Below, one piece after another: positions 53,567 through 64,000 of a DNA stretch of 64,000 nt. The notes under the pieces are model-generated. The model saw only the letters and a program-made list of their open reading frames with translations, was not told where the DNA came from and did not search any database. Numbering within the stretch: the stretch's first letter is position 1; each line of letters begins with the position of its first letter. Source of the DNA: Crocosphaera sp. (GTDB taxonomy: Bacteria > Cyanobacteriota > Cyanobacteriia > Cyanobacteriales > Microcystaceae); NCBI RefSeq assembly GCF_030064895.1, contig NZ_JASJEB010000005.1, positions 1 through 64,000 of the forward strand, written 5' to 3'. The position numbers and the translations under genes are program-made.

Positions 53567-54478
53567 TTATAATTACATCCTACAACAGTTTCTTGATGGG
53601 CTTAATTGTATTGATGTTTTTTAAGGATGTCAATCCCATTATTAGTAGAAATAAGTAGAAATAAGTGGTATAAACCTAGTCCATCTTTAAACCTGGAGTT
53701 TTGAGATAGGATCAGGTATGATGCTCTCAAAGTCAAATTAAGTAAAACTTATTAAATTGTCAGAAAATTCTTGGTCAAAAGTGGCATAAATTTTTGAGTA
53801 ACCTTTTCAGCAAAACCTAATTATTATTATTTTTTAATTATTAATTAACCATAGCAACAACAGCAACCAGATTGCTAGTCCCTTAGAGTTTTCCACGCCT
53901 TCCTTGAGATTGCCTAGAGTTGCGCTGAATAATCAATTTCAGACATCTTGCTCCCTTGGTTCTACTTGAGGAAATATAAGCCTCTAGCTTGGTTGCTGTT
54001 ATTGAGAGTTAACGAGACAGACATAAACTTATACAGGGTATTCTCCTTTGAACTTGTTGTTTTACCTTGCTAGTTATCTGCCAGGGAAGCTTTGTTTATT
54101 AGCTTCATCTTCAATCTAACATCTTACTTTGACATCTCCTAGTTTTCGCAATCAAACTTTACATTACAGGGATCAAGAAAATATTGGTTGTTTTTTAGGT
54201 ATTTATCTTTAATTAGTAGATCATAGCTTATAAATTTTTCGATAATGTTGCTTCTACTTGAACATCAAATACTGTAAGTGAACTACCCCAACTATATATT
54301 AGAACTCTTGCAAAAATATTTTATGCTATGATTAAAGGCTATTTGTTTGATAATTTAACAAATTAATTAGCCAAATCGTAGTTGTAAAGTCCGGCTATTA
54401 AGTTTGCTCTTAATCCAAATATAATGTAACCCTCGATTGAACTAAGCTTAAAGTCCAGGTATATTGGAGAGCGAGTAA
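53567..54478. other. 912-bp leader region before the TIR operon
   Basis: No protein gene is supported. It contains the AACAACAGCAA repeat (53847-53879) shared with 46771. AACAGCAACCA (53859-53869) is exactly complementary to TGGTTGCTGTT (53990-54000), so the 142-nt segment between could fold as a closed RNA domain. Either a transposon-related remnant or a structured RNA is possible. The last 150 bp are AT-rich and promoter-like, ending in GGAGA 8 nt before the GTG start of the TIR gene. Confidence 0.45.
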
Positions 54479-56104
54479 GTGCCAACTGCTACCGTATTAA
54501 CTATCCTAAAACCGACACCCATGACCTCATCTAATCCAGACTTATCGCCCGCACCACTCAATATATTTATTTCTTACTCTCATCGTGATGAGAAACTACG
54601 GGAAACTCTAGGACTTCATCTTTCGTCATTGCAACGGCAGGGAGTGGTTAAATCCTGGCATGATCGAAAAATTAGCGCGGGTATGGAGTGGGCACACGCA
54701 ATTGATGAAAATCTCAATTCAGCCAAGATTATTCTGCTGTTGATTAGTGAAAACTTTATCGCCTCTGACTATTGTTATGATATTGAAATGAAACGGGCGA
54801 TCATACGCCATGAGGAGGGGGAAGCGCGGGTGATTCCGATTATTTTGAAGCCAGTAGATTGGAGTGGTACTCCCTTCGGCAGGCTCCAAGCATTACCTAA
54901 AGATGCGAAGCCTGTGACGACTTGGAGCAATCGGGGTGAGGCATTTTTAAATATTACTGAGGGGATTAAAAAAGTGGCTAGGGAAATAGCGATGATTATG
55001 CCAAAAAAACAGCCTGCTGTTATCAATCAACCTTCAGCAATTCCCAATGCTGTGGAGTTGACTAAAATAAACGGCCAAAAACAGCTTAATATTCGTGAAA
55101 CGGATATTTCTGTAGTGGAAAGTTATGGTAACTTTTACATTGTCAGATCTCGACTGGAAAAGCGTTGTTATGAAGAAGTATTAAAGCCTGGGATGCTGAT
55201 TCGCATCAAGTCTCCCGACAAGATGGGAAAATCTTTTATGATGAGTCGGGTTTTAGATTCTGTCATTCAGAACGGATATCGCACAGCCATTATTGATTTA
55301 CGAGAAGTGAACCAACAAATTCTTTTAAATATCAATCAATTCTTGCAGTGGTTTTGTGCTTATGTAAGTGACCAATTAAATATCGATCAAAGTCCTGAAG
55401 AGAATTGGAAAAAGTTTCTGGGAGCTAACCCTAATTGCACAAAATATTTCGAGAAGTATCTCCTTTCTAATACGGATGAGCCACTGGTGATTGCGATCGA
55501 TAATTTTGATTGTATTTTCGATCACCCTAATATTGAGACTGATTTTTGCGGCTTGTTGCGTGGCTGGTTTGAAAAAGTGAATACCAATAAGGTGTGGGCA
55601 AAGTTACGCCAGATTATTGTTTATTCGCAAGAATCCTATGGAACTAAAGATATTAACCAATCCCCTTTAAATGTTGGCTTTTCAATTGAACTTGACGAAC
55701 TAGATTCATTACAAGTATTAGCTTTAGCTAATGCCTATGGACTATCGTGGACTGAGGTAGAAACGGAAAAACTTATGGATATGATCGGGGGACATCCCTA
55801 TCTAGTCCAAATGGCCCTCGACCGGATTGCACACCAAGATATCGCTCTTGACGAGTTATTAAAAATTGCCCCTACTGAAGAAGGAATTTATGGGAAATAT
55901 CTGAACGAACGGCTGCAGCGTTTGGAAGAAAATCCTGATCTCGCAGAGGCAATGAAGCAAGGAGTAAATTCCGATTTTCCCGTTAGCTTGGGAGGCAAGG
56001 AAACGTTTAAACTCGATAGCATGGGATTGATTAAACGACAGGGTAATGATATCGTACCGCGATGTAATTTATACCGCTTTTATTTTAGAGACAGATTGAG
56101 GTAA
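54479..56104 (+). CDS. TIR-STAND protein (TIR domain plus AAA-like ATPase)
   Basis: 541 aa. TIR domain about 28-165: [60 protein letters not shown] followed by the catalytic-position Glu (E103), then PIILKPVDW. The second part (about 215-530) is an AAA-like domain of the AAA_35 type found in cyanobacterial STAND proteins: [14 protein letters not shown], Walker A-like [15 protein letters not shown] (K251), Walker B-like [14 protein letters not shown], and [19 protein letters not shown] domains of bacterial defence proteins cleave NAD+ or make signalling nucleotides. The start is GTG with GGAGA 8 nt before; ATG at 54521 is an alternative. The next gene starts 4 bp downstream, so the two are an operon. 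Confidence 0.85.
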   Translation: MPTATVLTILKPTPMTSSNPDLSPAPLNIFISYSHRDEKLRETLGLHLSSLQRQGVVKSWHDRKISAGMEWAHAIDENLNSAKIILLLISENFIASDYCYDIEMKRAIIRHEEGEARVIPIILKPVDWSGTPFGRLQALPKDAKPVTTWSNRGEAFLNITEGIKKVAREIAMIMPKKQPAVINQPSAIPNAVELTKINGQKQLNIRETDISVVESYGNFYIVRSRLEKRCYEEVLKPGMLIRIKSPDKMGKSFMMSRVLDSVIQNGYRTAIIDLREVNQQILLNINQFLQWFCAYVSDQLNIDQSPEENWKKFLGANPNCTKYFEKYLLSNTDEPLVIAIDNFDCIFDHPNIETDFCGLLRGWFEKVNTNKVWAKLRQIIVYSQESYGTKDINQSPLNVGFSIELDELDSLQVLALANAYGLSWTEVETEKLMDMIGGHPYLVQMALDRIAHQDIALDELLKIAPTEEGIYGKYLNERLQRLEENPDLAEAMKQGVNSDFPVSLGGKETFKLDSMGLIKRQGNDIVPRCNLYRFYFRDRLR

Positions 56105-56108
56105 TAAT

Positions 56109-59100
56109 ATGGCTCTTGAATCATCTGTCGATGGGTTAGCGGTGGGGACTTCTTTCTATCACCTCAAGGGGGGAAGTTTGCCTGCTGATGCGCCAAGCTA
56201 CGTAGAACGGCAGGCTGATAGAGAGCTATATAAGCGTCTCAAAACAGGGGAATGCTGTTATATATTTAACTCGCGGCAGATGGGTAAATCTAGCTTGCGA
56301 GTCCACGTAATTCAGGAGCTACAGCAGGATGGGGTTTTTTGTGTCACTATCGATCCACAAACGATTGGTACGCAAATAGAGCAATCCCAGTGGTATGGCA
56401 GTATTATCTATAGCCTTGTGCAAAGTTTTGGTTTAGAAGATCGCTTCGATTTAGAAACTTGGTTGGAAGAACGAGAACGAGTTAAACTTTCACCTGTGCG
56501 CTGCTTAAATGATTTTATTTCTCAGGTTTTATTAACAGAAATTTCTCAGCCTATTGTCATCTTTGTCGAAGAAATTGATAGGCTGCGAAGCCTTAATTTT
56601 GAAGTTGATGATTTTTTCCTACTAATTCGTTCCTTCTATGAAAATCGCGCCCACGATTCAAAATTCAAGCGGCTATCTTTCGCCTTGATTGGCGTTACTA
56701 CACCAAGAGATCTGATTAGCGCACACAATCATTCTGTCTTTAATATTGGCGTGGCGATCGAGATGAGCGGTTTTCGCTTAGAAGAGGTAAAAGATTTACA
56801 CATTGGCTTAGTCGGAAAAGTTAACAAGCCCCAATTTGTTTTGGCTGAAGTTCTGAAATGGACAGGCGGACAACCTTTTTTAACGCAAAAATTGCTCGGT
56901 TTAGTGCTTCAAGCAGCAGAAGCAAAGAATCCAGATTTATCTGAAGCAGATATTGCAGCAGGGATCGAACAAATTGTTCAAAACGGTATTATTAATAATT
57001 GGGAAGATCAGGATGTACCGGAGCACCTCAAAACCTTACAAGATCGTGTATTTCACAGCGACGAACGGCTGCGGGGACGGTTGCTGGGGATGTACCAACA
57101 GATTTTAGCTAGTGGCAGCATTGAGGCTGATGAGAGTTACGAGCAACTGCAATTGCGGCTGACGGGTTTGGTGGTGCAGAGAGAAGGCAAGCTACAGGTT
57201 TACAATCCGATTTATGCAGCAGTCTTTAACCAGCAGTGGGTAGTTCGCGCCTTGGCAGATTTGCGCCCTCGTTTTTATGCGGAGGCGTTTCGGGCTTGGC
57301 AGGAGGCGCAAGAGAAGCAGAAAGAGTCGTTTTTGTTGCGGGGGCAAGCACTTGAGGATGCGGCAGCTTGGGCTAAGGGAAAGCGGCTGAGTACAGAAGA
57401 TGATCATTTTTTGGATGCTAGTCAGGAACTAGAAAAACAGGACATTCAAAAAAAGTTAGCAGCGGAAGCACAAGCCAATGAGATTTTGACAGCGGCACGA
57501 AAACAGGCAGAAGCGGAATTGGAAAAGAAGAATCAGAAATTGGCAGAAATCCAGGAGGCACAACAACAGGCAGAAGAGGAATTGGAAAGGATGAATCAGG
57601 CATTAGTGAAAAACAAAGCGGAATCCGCCAAAATTATCAAAAAAGCGAATCGGCGCAATAGGTTTAGTTTGTTAGGAGCCGTAGGAGCCATTGCGATTGC
57701 CTCTGTTGCTGTACCAATTTCCCTCATGGCAGTAAACCGTCTCAAAATAGTGCAGCAGAATCTCACAACAGCCCAAGAGGAAACAGCACGGTTAGAGAAG
57801 GACAAATCACAACTCGTTAAGGATAAGAGCGAACTAGAGATCAGTTTTCAAAAAACGCTGGAAAAGGAAAAAAATGCCAAAGCAAAGGCAAAAGAAGCTC
57901 ATAACAGAGCCAGGGAAGCCAATCAAAAATTTAATGAAGCCCAGGCAAAATTGACAACAGCCAATCAAAAAGTGCAACAAGCAGAAGCTGATTTAAAAAT
58001 TTCTCAAGAAAACTTGAGAGATACAAGACAAGATAGACAAAAAGCTCTTAAACAGTTAAACTTAGCCAAAGAAAATTTAGACAAAGCCAAATATGAGCAA
58101 ACCCAGGTAGAAAATCGGTTAAAGTTAGCTCAAGATGGATTAAAACAGGCTTTAGTCGCCCAAAGACAAGCCCAAGAAGTAACGAAACTAGAAAGAGATG
58201 TGTTGACTTCAGTGCAACAGTTTGAAGCTGGCAAAGAAATAAGTGCTTTACTGTTAGCCATGAATACTGGACAAAAATTGAATACATTAGTGCAAGAGAA
58301 TACTTCTTTGAGAGATTATCCGACAGTTAGTCCTATCTCAGCCCTCCAGATGATCCTTAACAGGATTTACCAACAAAATCAATTTATGATTGAAAGTGAT
58401 ATCAAACAACTTAATCAAGTAATTTTCAGTCCAGACGCAAAGCAACTGGCTACGGCAGGAGATGACGGCATAATCCGCCTTTTTGATTTGTTCGGAAAGC
58501 CATTGTATACATCAGAGAAACGTCCAACTGGAATCAATAGTCTCAGTTTTAGTCTTGATGGAAAGTATATTGCTAGTGGTGACAAGAATGGTCAACTGTG
58601 CCTCTGGGAATTGTCTCAAGACAAATTAGTCCTGAGAGAATGTCAAGAAGCGCATCAAGGTTGGATCAATAGTGTTAATTTTAATCAAGAATATCTGGCT
58701 ACAGGAGGCAAAGATGGAATCGTTCGCCTCTGGAATTTGAAGAGCGAGAAAATTCGAGAATGGTCAACCAATCAAAGTGAAGTTGAGACTGTCCATTTTA
58801 GTCCAGATGGCAAGCATATTGCTACTGGAGGAAATGACGGCAAAATAAGCTTCTGGAAATTATCAGGAGAGAAAATTCGAGAATGGAAAGGACATGAAGG
58901 TCGAGTTAGAAGTATTGATATTACCGTTCAAGAAGGCCAACAATATTTGGTTAGTGTCGGCAATGATGGCATGATTCGTCTTTGGAACTTATCAGAAGAG
59001 AAGATTCCTGATAATGAATGGCGAGCACATAAAAGTCAGATTAAGAGCGTCAGTTTTAGTCCTGACGGCAAAATTCTAGCGACTGTAGGACAAGATGGCA

Positions 59101-60260
59101 TCCTAAAGTTATGGGATCGTTTAGGACGACAGTTAGCTCAATTAAAGGCAGACATGACAGGCAGCAATAGTGTTAGCTTCAATCCCACTCCAGAAGCGCA
59201 ACGCCTAGCCTCAGTTGGAAATGATGGTACAATCCGTCTCTGGAATCTATCAAGGGAACTGATTGTTGAATTTAAATCTGGTGACTTAGACGAAATCAGT
59301 AGTGTCAGGTTTGATTCAGAAGGAAGGTATATAGTTACAAAGGAAAAGAATGGCACAATCCGTCTAGGCAACTTATCTAATTATCAGTTGCAACCTTTTG
59401 TCGAGCAACAAAGTAGAGCAGCATTTCGTTCCCAAAAACAAGGTTTAGTAACTTTTGGGACAGATGGACAAGTTCGGTTATGGGATTTATCTCGAAACTT
59501 AACCAGTGCACCAATAGCTCATCGTGATGCGATGAGTCTAAATTTCACTCCCAACGGAGAATATCTAATAATTCTTACATTAAATAATCTATTTCAAGTT
59601 TGGGACTTAGAAGAGAAAACATTAATTACAGAATTGCCAGGATACCCACCTCAAGATATTGCCAGTATCGATTCCGATTCGGAAGGACTTACAATAGCAG
59701 TAGCAAGAAAAGATGGAAACATTGAAATTCTAAGTCTTTCAGGTCAAAAATTAGCTCAGTGGGATAGCCATCAAGGAGAAATTACCAGCATCAGTTTTGA
59801 TTCTAAGGGAGAACGCTTGGCGACGGCGGGAAAAGATGGGAGCATCCGACTTTGGAGTCGTTCTGGTCAGGAATTAGGCCAATTAGAAGGCCATCAGGGT
59901 CAAGTTAACAGCCTTAGTTTTAGTCCAAATGGACAGCGACTGGCAACGGCCGGAGAAGATGGCAGGGTCAGACTTTGGGTGGTGCCGTCAGGTCAGCAAC
60001 TCGCTCAACTTGATGTTTTACAAGGTTTTGATAATGCTGAAATTGAAAGTGTCAATTTTAGTCCTAATGGAAAGCTGCTAGCAGTTGCCTTTAATGTCCA
60101 AGAAAAAGCCCTACCACCTGAAGGGAAAGTATTAGTGTGGCATACTGAGGAATTGAGGGATTTATTAGCCCGTGGCTGTCACTGGCTCTCATACTACTTA
60201 GTCCGCTATCCTGATAGTCAAAACCTCTGTCCGAAGGAAGCTCAACTTAAAGGTTGGTAA
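56109..60260 (+). CDS. AAA-like/coiled-coil/TM/WD40 STAND protein
   Basis: 1383 aa. AAA_35-type domain about 15-390: [20 protein letters not shown], Walker [15 protein letters not shown] (K60), the [20 protein letters not shown] segment, Walker B-like [30 protein letters not shown]. Then charged coiled coil (about 430-515), one TM helix (about 518-540, [19 protein letters not shown]), a second long coiled coil (about 545-695), and from about 765 onward about 14 WD40 repeats, enough for two seven-bladed propellers ([20 protein letters not shown]; several end in RLWNL). The last ~30 aa are non-WD. Blades 8, 10 and 11 are degenerate. It starts 4 bp after the TIR gene; GAGG serves as the binding site. 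It would act as a membrane-tethered sensor switch. Confidence 0.88.
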   Translation: MALESSVDGLAVGTSFYHLKGGSLPADAPSYVERQADRELYKRLKTGECCYIFNSRQMGKSSLRVHVIQELQQDGVFCVTIDPQTIGTQIEQSQWYGSIIYSLVQSFGLEDRFDLETWLEERERVKLSPVRCLNDFISQVLLTEISQPIVIFVEEIDRLRSLNFEVDDFFLLIRSFYENRAHDSKFKRLSFALIGVTTPRDLISAHNHSVFNIGVAIEMSGFRLEEVKDLHIGLVGKVNKPQFVLAEVLKWTGGQPFLTQKLLGLVLQAAEAKNPDLSEADIAAGIEQIVQNGIINNWEDQDVPEHLKTLQDRVFHSDERLRGRLLGMYQQILASGSIEADESYEQLQLRLTGLVVQREGKLQVYNPIYAAVFNQQWVVRALADLRPRFYAEAFRAWQEAQEKQKESFLLRGQALEDAAAWAKGKRLSTEDDHFLDASQELEKQDIQKKLAAEAQANEILTAARKQAEAELEKKNQKLAEIQEAQQQAEEELERMNQALVKNKAESAKIIKKANRRNRFSLLGAVGAIAIASVAVPISLMAVNRLKIVQQNLTTAQEETARLEKDKSQLVKDKSELEISFQKTLEKEKNAKAKAKEAHNRAREANQKFNEAQAKLTTANQKVQQAEADLKISQENLRDTRQDRQKALKQLNLAKENLDKAKYEQTQVENRLKLAQDGLKQALVAQRQAQEVTKLERDVLTSVQQFEAGKEISALLLAMNTGQKLNTLVQENTSLRDYPTVSPISALQMILNRIYQQNQFMIESDIKQLNQVIFSPDAKQLATAGDDGIIRLFDLFGKPLYTSEKRPTGINSLSFSLDGKYIASGDKNGQLCLWELSQDKLVLRECQEAHQGWINSVNFNQEYLATGGKDGIVRLWNLKSEKIREWSTNQSEVETVHFSPDGKHIATGGNDGKISFWKLSGEKIREWKGHEGRVRSIDITVQEGQQYLVSVGNDGMIRLWNLSEEKIPDNEWRAHKSQIKSVSFSPDGKILATVGQDGILKLWDRLGRQLAQLKADMTGSNSVSFNPTPEAQRLASVGNDGTIRLWNLSRELIVEFKSGDLDEISSVRFDSEGRYIVTKEKNGTIRLGNLSNYQLQPFVEQQSRAAFRSQKQGLVTFGTDGQVRLWDLSRNLTSAPIAHRDAMSLNFTPNGEYLIILTLNNLFQVWDLEEKTLITELPGYPPQDIASIDSDSEGLTIAVARKDGNIEILSLSGQKLAQWDSHQGEITSISFDSKGERLATAGKDGSIRLWSRSGQELGQLEGHQGQVNSLSFSPNGQRLATAGEDGRVRLWVVPSGQQLAQLDVLQGFDNAEIESVNFSPNGKLLAVAFNVQEKALPPEGKVLVWHTEELRDLLARGCHWLSYYLVRYPDSQNLCPKEAQLKGW

Positions 60261-60342
60261 TAATTCAAACCCTATATCCTGGTTTATTGTAGATTTTAAT
60301 CTTTCGTCAAAATTTAAATTGAAAACAAAGGAGTTAGTAAAA

Positions 60343-62856
60343 ATGGCAATTTTTTGGAGAAAACTACTTATACCTAATCAAAAATATACCTGGTCTTTAC
60401 TCTTAGGAATTATGGTTTTCCTCACCTCAGCGGATACATACCGCCAAGGGATTTCCCAAGATATTCCTAATCCAGAAGAAGCCTCTCAGAAGGCAGAAAA
60501 ATTTAGTCCCGAACAGCTAACCTCTGTCGAAATTGATGAAAAACTACGAGATCGTTTACGCTTTGATCCGAGATGGCAGCCAATCTTACTGGCTGTCCGA
60601 GACGATATCGATACTCTTAAATGGACTAAGACAAAAGTAGACAATCTAAAAAATCCTATCTGGAAGCGTTACGGCGCAAAAGTCTATCCCCTATTAGACT
60701 ACTACACTCGCTTTGGAGATCCCCTACGTCAAAAGTATGGTCTTGCTGGCATTCGTAGTTTAGGTAAACCTTATACTACTCTCTGGCTGAGTAAGCAGTT
60801 ACAACTCAACCGAATTATTTTAGCCGGAAGTTATCAAACGTGGAACTTTTCTGAAAAAGAATTGGCTTTTCTTGACTTTTTTCCAAGTAAAGAACTCTTA
60901 GAAAAGGAGTTTGGGCTAAATGAGCCAAAGATACGCCAGAAACTGATCAAAATAGCCAAAGAAAATTTGCAGCCTAAAACATATATTTACTACTATGAGC
61001 AGCTAAATCATAATTTTCTTATTGAATTTTTAGGATATAATTACAACCAAACATCGGCTGATTCATCATTTGATCCTAATTCTGAACCGGCCCTAAAAAA
61101 ATGGGATCAATATGAAAGACTAACAGCTTTGGGTAACAACCAAATTCAAGAGATACTGAGTTATTACCGGAACTTGTCAAAGAACAGTCAGGAAGCTCTT
61201 CTAGCTTCCCGTTTGGGAGAGATTAAAGCCGGCGAAATTCATCAAGCGGGTAAAACTTTATTGCAAAATCTTGCCAATGACCAGACTTCCCCCTATCGAC
61301 TTTGGTCTATTGCTGAGTTAGATAGGCATGGCGACCCTCAAGGTTCGGCACTTCTTGAAAAAATCCTTAATGGAGAGCTTAAGGAACTTTATAGTTTGAC
61401 TACCTTCGCCGGACATAGTTTTTTCATCCCTACAGAATTTCGCCCTCGTTTTGCTAACGATTTACCTGGCGCTCATGCCTATCTTTTATTGGTAGCAATG
61501 GCTCATAAATATCCTCAATCGAAGTTCATCAAAGGCTGCCGTGAATATGGAGATTTAACAGGATCATCCTACTTTGGTGGAGAGCCTCGCAGTAAGGAAA
61601 TCCAGAAGCGTAACGCTTCCAAAACCCCCGCCGAAAAAGTTCAAGGTTGGCAACAATGGCTTAGTCTCTATGGAGATCATCCAGGTGCTGATGATGCAAC
61701 CTACCATCTTGCTAAAAGCTTACAGGAACAAAATGATAGCTTAGGAGCAATGCGCCAATGGCTGAAATTGATGACGCAACACCCTGGAGATTGGGATGTG
61801 TCTGACTATGCTTGGCCTTATGTACGAACTCTTTTGGATGTTGGATTGTCTATCGAACAGCTTGAAATTATTCTCGAAGAAAACCGTAATAAAGCTATTA
61901 CTCCTCTACTTAAATATGCTTTAGCAGTTCGACAGGCACGGCTACACAACTACGCTCAGGCTTTACAGCTGTCTAATGGATTGGATTTAACAAAAATGTC
62001 TACCGAAGTTTTGGGAAGCTATTACGAACCTGCTCGCCAATACTACCTCAGAGGTGATTTAGCTCAACTTCAGACACAAATGCAGGCCATGTTGACAGAA
62101 CAACGCCAACGGTGGCAACGATTACGTAATTGGCAACAAGAAAATACACCAGAATCTCGCTATCGTATAGCCTCCAATTGGTCTAATTTCGGAGGTTGGA
62201 AGAATGGGTATCTTCCCTTCTGGGGTCAAAACCGCATTAACCACCTGCCGATCTTAGACTACGGTTGGTGTAGTGAATATTGGGCTTGCGATTTGTATCA
62301 ACGAGACGGGGATACAGTGAGATCTTTATACCAAAACGCTAGTCAAAACGCAGTAGCACTGTCTTTCTATGAAAAGATTCTTGCCGATCCTCAAACACAA
62401 CCTAAAATACGGGAAAAAACCCTTTACATGATTGCTTCTACTTTACTAACGCAGTGGGAGTGGCATCCCCCAGAAGAAACTCTAGCTATTCATCCTCTAC
62501 CCGGGGTTTCAGGTGAGCCATCGGCTCAAAAAATTTGGCAAGCTGTTAACCTTCGTGAAGTTCAAAAACAAGCTTATCAAAGCGATCCACCAGATTACGA
62601 CTTGCTCCGCAAAGCCACAAAACAATGGGAGGAAGCTCAAGCACAAGCTCTCAAAGCCATCCCCCTAGACTATCAAGAGCGGATCGACCAAATCATTGCT
62701 CAACTAAAAAAGGAGTTTCCTCAAAGTTCCTACATTGATGACCTGCTATTTTCCAGTTACTTTCTGAGTCGAAAGCCTAGTTATCTTCAGGAAATTGTTA
62801 AAGAATATCCTAACGGAGATCGTGCTACCGATGCAGCTAAATTTTTGAAACAATAG
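60343..62856 (+). CDS. membrane-anchored helical-repeat protein, third gene of the TIR operon
   Basis: About 837 aa. One N-terminal hydrophobic segment (about 15-38, WSLLLGIMVFLTSADTYRQG) acts as an anchor or signal. The remainder is alpha-helical with TPR-like pairs in the second half: DDATYHLAKSLQEQNDSLGA, MRQWLKLMTQHPGDWDVSDY, AVRQARLHNYAQAL, SFYEKILADPQTQ, and PQSSYIDDLLFSSYFLSRKP at the end. The early part (RLRFDPRWQPILLAVRDDID, FGDPLRQKYGLAG) is unfamiliar. The start is the ATG at 60343 with GGAG 9 nt upstream; a TTG at 60319 also keeps frame. It lies 82 bp after the WD40 gene on the same strand. I infer a partner or substrate-binding component; no enzyme motif seen. Confidence 0.7.
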   Translation: MAIFWRKLLIPNQKYTWSLLLGIMVFLTSADTYRQGISQDIPNPEEASQKAEKFSPEQLTSVEIDEKLRDRLRFDPRWQPILLAVRDDIDTLKWTKTKVDNLKNPIWKRYGAKVYPLLDYYTRFGDPLRQKYGLAGIRSLGKPYTTLWLSKQLQLNRIILAGSYQTWNFSEKELAFLDFFPSKELLEKEFGLNEPKIRQKLIKIAKENLQPKTYIYYYEQLNHNFLIEFLGYNYNQTSADSSFDPNSEPALKKWDQYERLTALGNNQIQEILSYYRNLSKNSQEALLASRLGEIKAGEIHQAGKTLLQNLANDQTSPYRLWSIAELDRHGDPQGSALLEKILNGELKELYSLTTFAGHSFFIPTEFRPRFANDLPGAHAYLLLVAMAHKYPQSKFIKGCREYGDLTGSSYFGGEPRSKEIQKRNASKTPAEKVQGWQQWLSLYGDHPGADDATYHLAKSLQEQNDSLGAMRQWLKLMTQHPGDWDVSDYAWPYVRTLLDVGLSIEQLEIILEENRNKAITPLLKYALAVRQARLHNYAQALQLSNGLDLTKMSTEVLGSYYEPARQYYLRGDLAQLQTQMQAMLTEQRQRWQRLRNWQQENTPESRYRIASNWSNFGGWKNGYLPFWGQNRINHLPILDYGWCSEYWACDLYQRDGDTVRSLYQNASQNAVALSFYEKILADPQTQPKIREKTLYMIASTLLTQWEWHPPEETLAIHPLPGVSGEPSAQKIWQAVNLREVQKQAYQSDPPDYDLLRKATKQWEEAQAQALKAIPLDYQERIDQIIAQLKKEFPQSSYIDDLLFSSYFLSRKPSYLQEIVKEYPNGDRATDAAKFLKQ

Positions 62857-62947
62857 ATTTGAGAACCGGATTTAGTATTATTAGTTCACTGTTTACAGTT
62901 TTGGTAAAAATTACTATAATTGAATTGGAAGACTAAAAATACTACCC

Positions 62948-64000
62948 ATGTTAACTTTCAATCCCAGTTTAACCCCATCACTCCAAGAGAGTAGCTTACT
63001 GACAGACTTGTATCAGTTAACTATGGCTGCTTGTTATGCAGGGGAAGGTATTGCCGAAAAAAAAGCCAGTTTTGAGCTATTTGTGCGCAGTTTACCCGAT
63101 AATTTTGGCTATCTGATCGCAATGGGACTGGCCCAAGGTTTACAGTATCTAGAAAATTTACGTTTTACAGCAGAACAGATCGATTATTTGCAAAGTACAG
63201 GCATTTTTGACCATGTAACCCCTGAGTTTTGGTCATTGTTGCAAAACCAAGGTTTTACGGGAGATGTTTGGGCTGTTCCCGAGGGAACCGCTATCTTTGC
63301 CAATGAACCGTTATTGCGAGTTGAGGCTCCTTTATGGCAAGGGCAAATAGTCGAAACCTACCTTTTAAATACCCTGAACTATCAAACTTTAATCGCCACC
63401 AGAGCAGCGAGAATGCGCGATATAGCAGGAGAAAAGGCAATTTTGTTGGAATTTGGCACAAGACGTGCTTTTAGCCCTCAAGGGGCAATTTGGGCGGCTA
63501 GGGCAGCTTTAGCAGCCGGTTTTGATGCAACTTCTAATGTTTTGGCCGCCAAGGAACTGAAGCAGCAACCCAGTGGTACTATGGCCCACGCTTTGGTGAT
63601 GGCTATTAAAGGCTTATCTGGCAGCGAAGATGAGGCGTTTATGGCTTTTAATCGTCACTTTCCAGGTGCAACTTTATTAATCGATACCTATGATACCGTA
63701 ACTGCAGCGCAACGGTTAGCTGAAAATAGGGAAATAGAGGTTAAAGGGGTTCGTTTGGACTCTGGAGACTTGGGAACCTTGTCCCAAAAAGTGCGATCGC
63801 TACTACCAAAGGTGAATATTTTTGCCAGTGGGGATATTGATGAATGGGAGTTGCAACGGTTGCGAGCAGAAAACGCTAGTATTGATGGGTATGGGGTGGG
63901 AACTCGTTTGGTGACGGGACAACCGGTTAATGGGGTCTATAAATTAGTAGAAATAGACAACATTCCCACCATGAAACAATCTAGCCATAAAATGACTTAT
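62948..64000 (+). CDS. pncB: nicotinate phosphoribosyltransferase, 3' end beyond the window
   Basis: 351 codons are visible with no stop, so the gene continues past 64000. It makes nicotinate mononucleotide from nicotinate and PRPP in NAD salvage. Family features: LLTDLYQLTMAACY at the N-terminus, SFELFVRSLPDNFGYLIAMG, LLEFGTRRAFSPQGAIWAAR (catalytic region), MAHALVMAIKGLSGSEDEAF, TLLIDTYDT, VKGVRLDSGDLG and GVGTRLVTGQP. The start ATG at 62948 fits the family N-terminus. It follows the TIR-STAND operon on the same strand after 91 bp. A HIP1 site is present at 63797, after a 13-kb gap without one. Confidence 0.95.
   Translation, partial: MLTFNPSLTPSLQESSLLTDLYQLTMAACYAGEGIAEKKASFELFVRSLPDNFGYLIAMGLAQGLQYLENLRFTAEQIDYLQSTGIFDHVTPEFWSLLQNQGFTGDVWAVPEGTAIFANEPLLRVEAPLWQGQIVETYLLNTLNYQTLIATRAARMRDIAGEKAILLEFGTRRAFSPQGAIWAARAALAAGFDATSNVLAAKELKQQPSGTMAHALVMAIKGLSGSEDEAFMAFNRHFPGATLLIDTYDTVTAAQRLAENREIEVKGVRLDSGDLGTLSQKVRSLLPKVNIFASGDIDEWELQRLRAENASIDGYGVGTRLVTGQPVNGVYKLVEIDNIPTMKQSSHKMTY

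Noticed and set aside
57192-59371. Five minus-strand frames of 61-79 aa
   Set aside because: All antisense to the coiled-coil and WD40 coding region; repeated codons there give chance open frames.

Overview
The window comes from a unicellular, low-GC cyanobacterium, most like the Crocosphaera/Cyanothece group. This rests on an nblS-type sensor kinase, the bicarbonate transporter pair sbtA/sbtB, DUF3747 and SLH proteins, a plastoquinone-type chorismate lyase, and about thirty copies of the HIP1 octamer GCGATCGC. Short tandem repeats typical of cyanobacterial intergenic DNA are everywhere. No rRNA, tRNA, CRISPR array or complete transposase was seen. Composition statements are by eye, not computed.

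Layout. 0-9 kb: nblS, a CPA2 antiporter with Usp domains, sbtA-sbtB (visibly richer in G+C), a small unknown protein, a secreted SH3 protein, a decayed AAA-like fragment and an UPF0718/ArsP-type permease. 9-16.3 kb: a TIGR03943 protein, an anchored propeller protein, then a three-gene cassette on the minus strand: TPR-CHAT protease, a small protein and a tail-anchored coiled-coil protein. 16.6-23.1 kb: leuC, two SLH proteins, a secreted protein, an aldo/keto reductase and a Uma2 protein. 23.5-33 kb: an SMC/DndD-like ATPase coupled by ATGA to a 58-codon ORF, a secreted protein, then a signalling cassette made of a soluble multi-GAF histidine kinase, a lone receiver and a cytoplasmic subtilisin-like protease. 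33-46.5 kb is mostly housekeeping: truB, chorismate lyase, DUF1993, an amidase, moaA, an RND pump with its adaptor and a divergent PadR regulator, bioD, and an SDR protein with a nested CIA30 domain. 46.5-53.6 kb: an IS200/IS605-like remnant, a P-loop protein plus ABC exporter behind phased TTCAT repeats, an esterase-like hydrolase, and a two-component system with an extra receiver.

53.6-64 kb holds the strongest candidate for an undescribed system. A long leader precedes three co-directional genes: a TIR-AAA-like STAND protein, a 1383-aa AAA-like/coiled-coil/TM/WD40 protein with about 14 blades, and an 837-aa membrane-anchored helical-repeat protein. They are followed by the NAD-salvage gene pncB, which is cut by the window end. 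No HIP1 site was found from about 50.4 to 63.8 kb, which fits recent acquisition. The window therefore carries four candidate conflict or cell-fate modules: CHAT, kinase-subtilase, DndD-like ATPase and TIR-STAND. Their defensive role is inference from domain content, not shown by the sequence.
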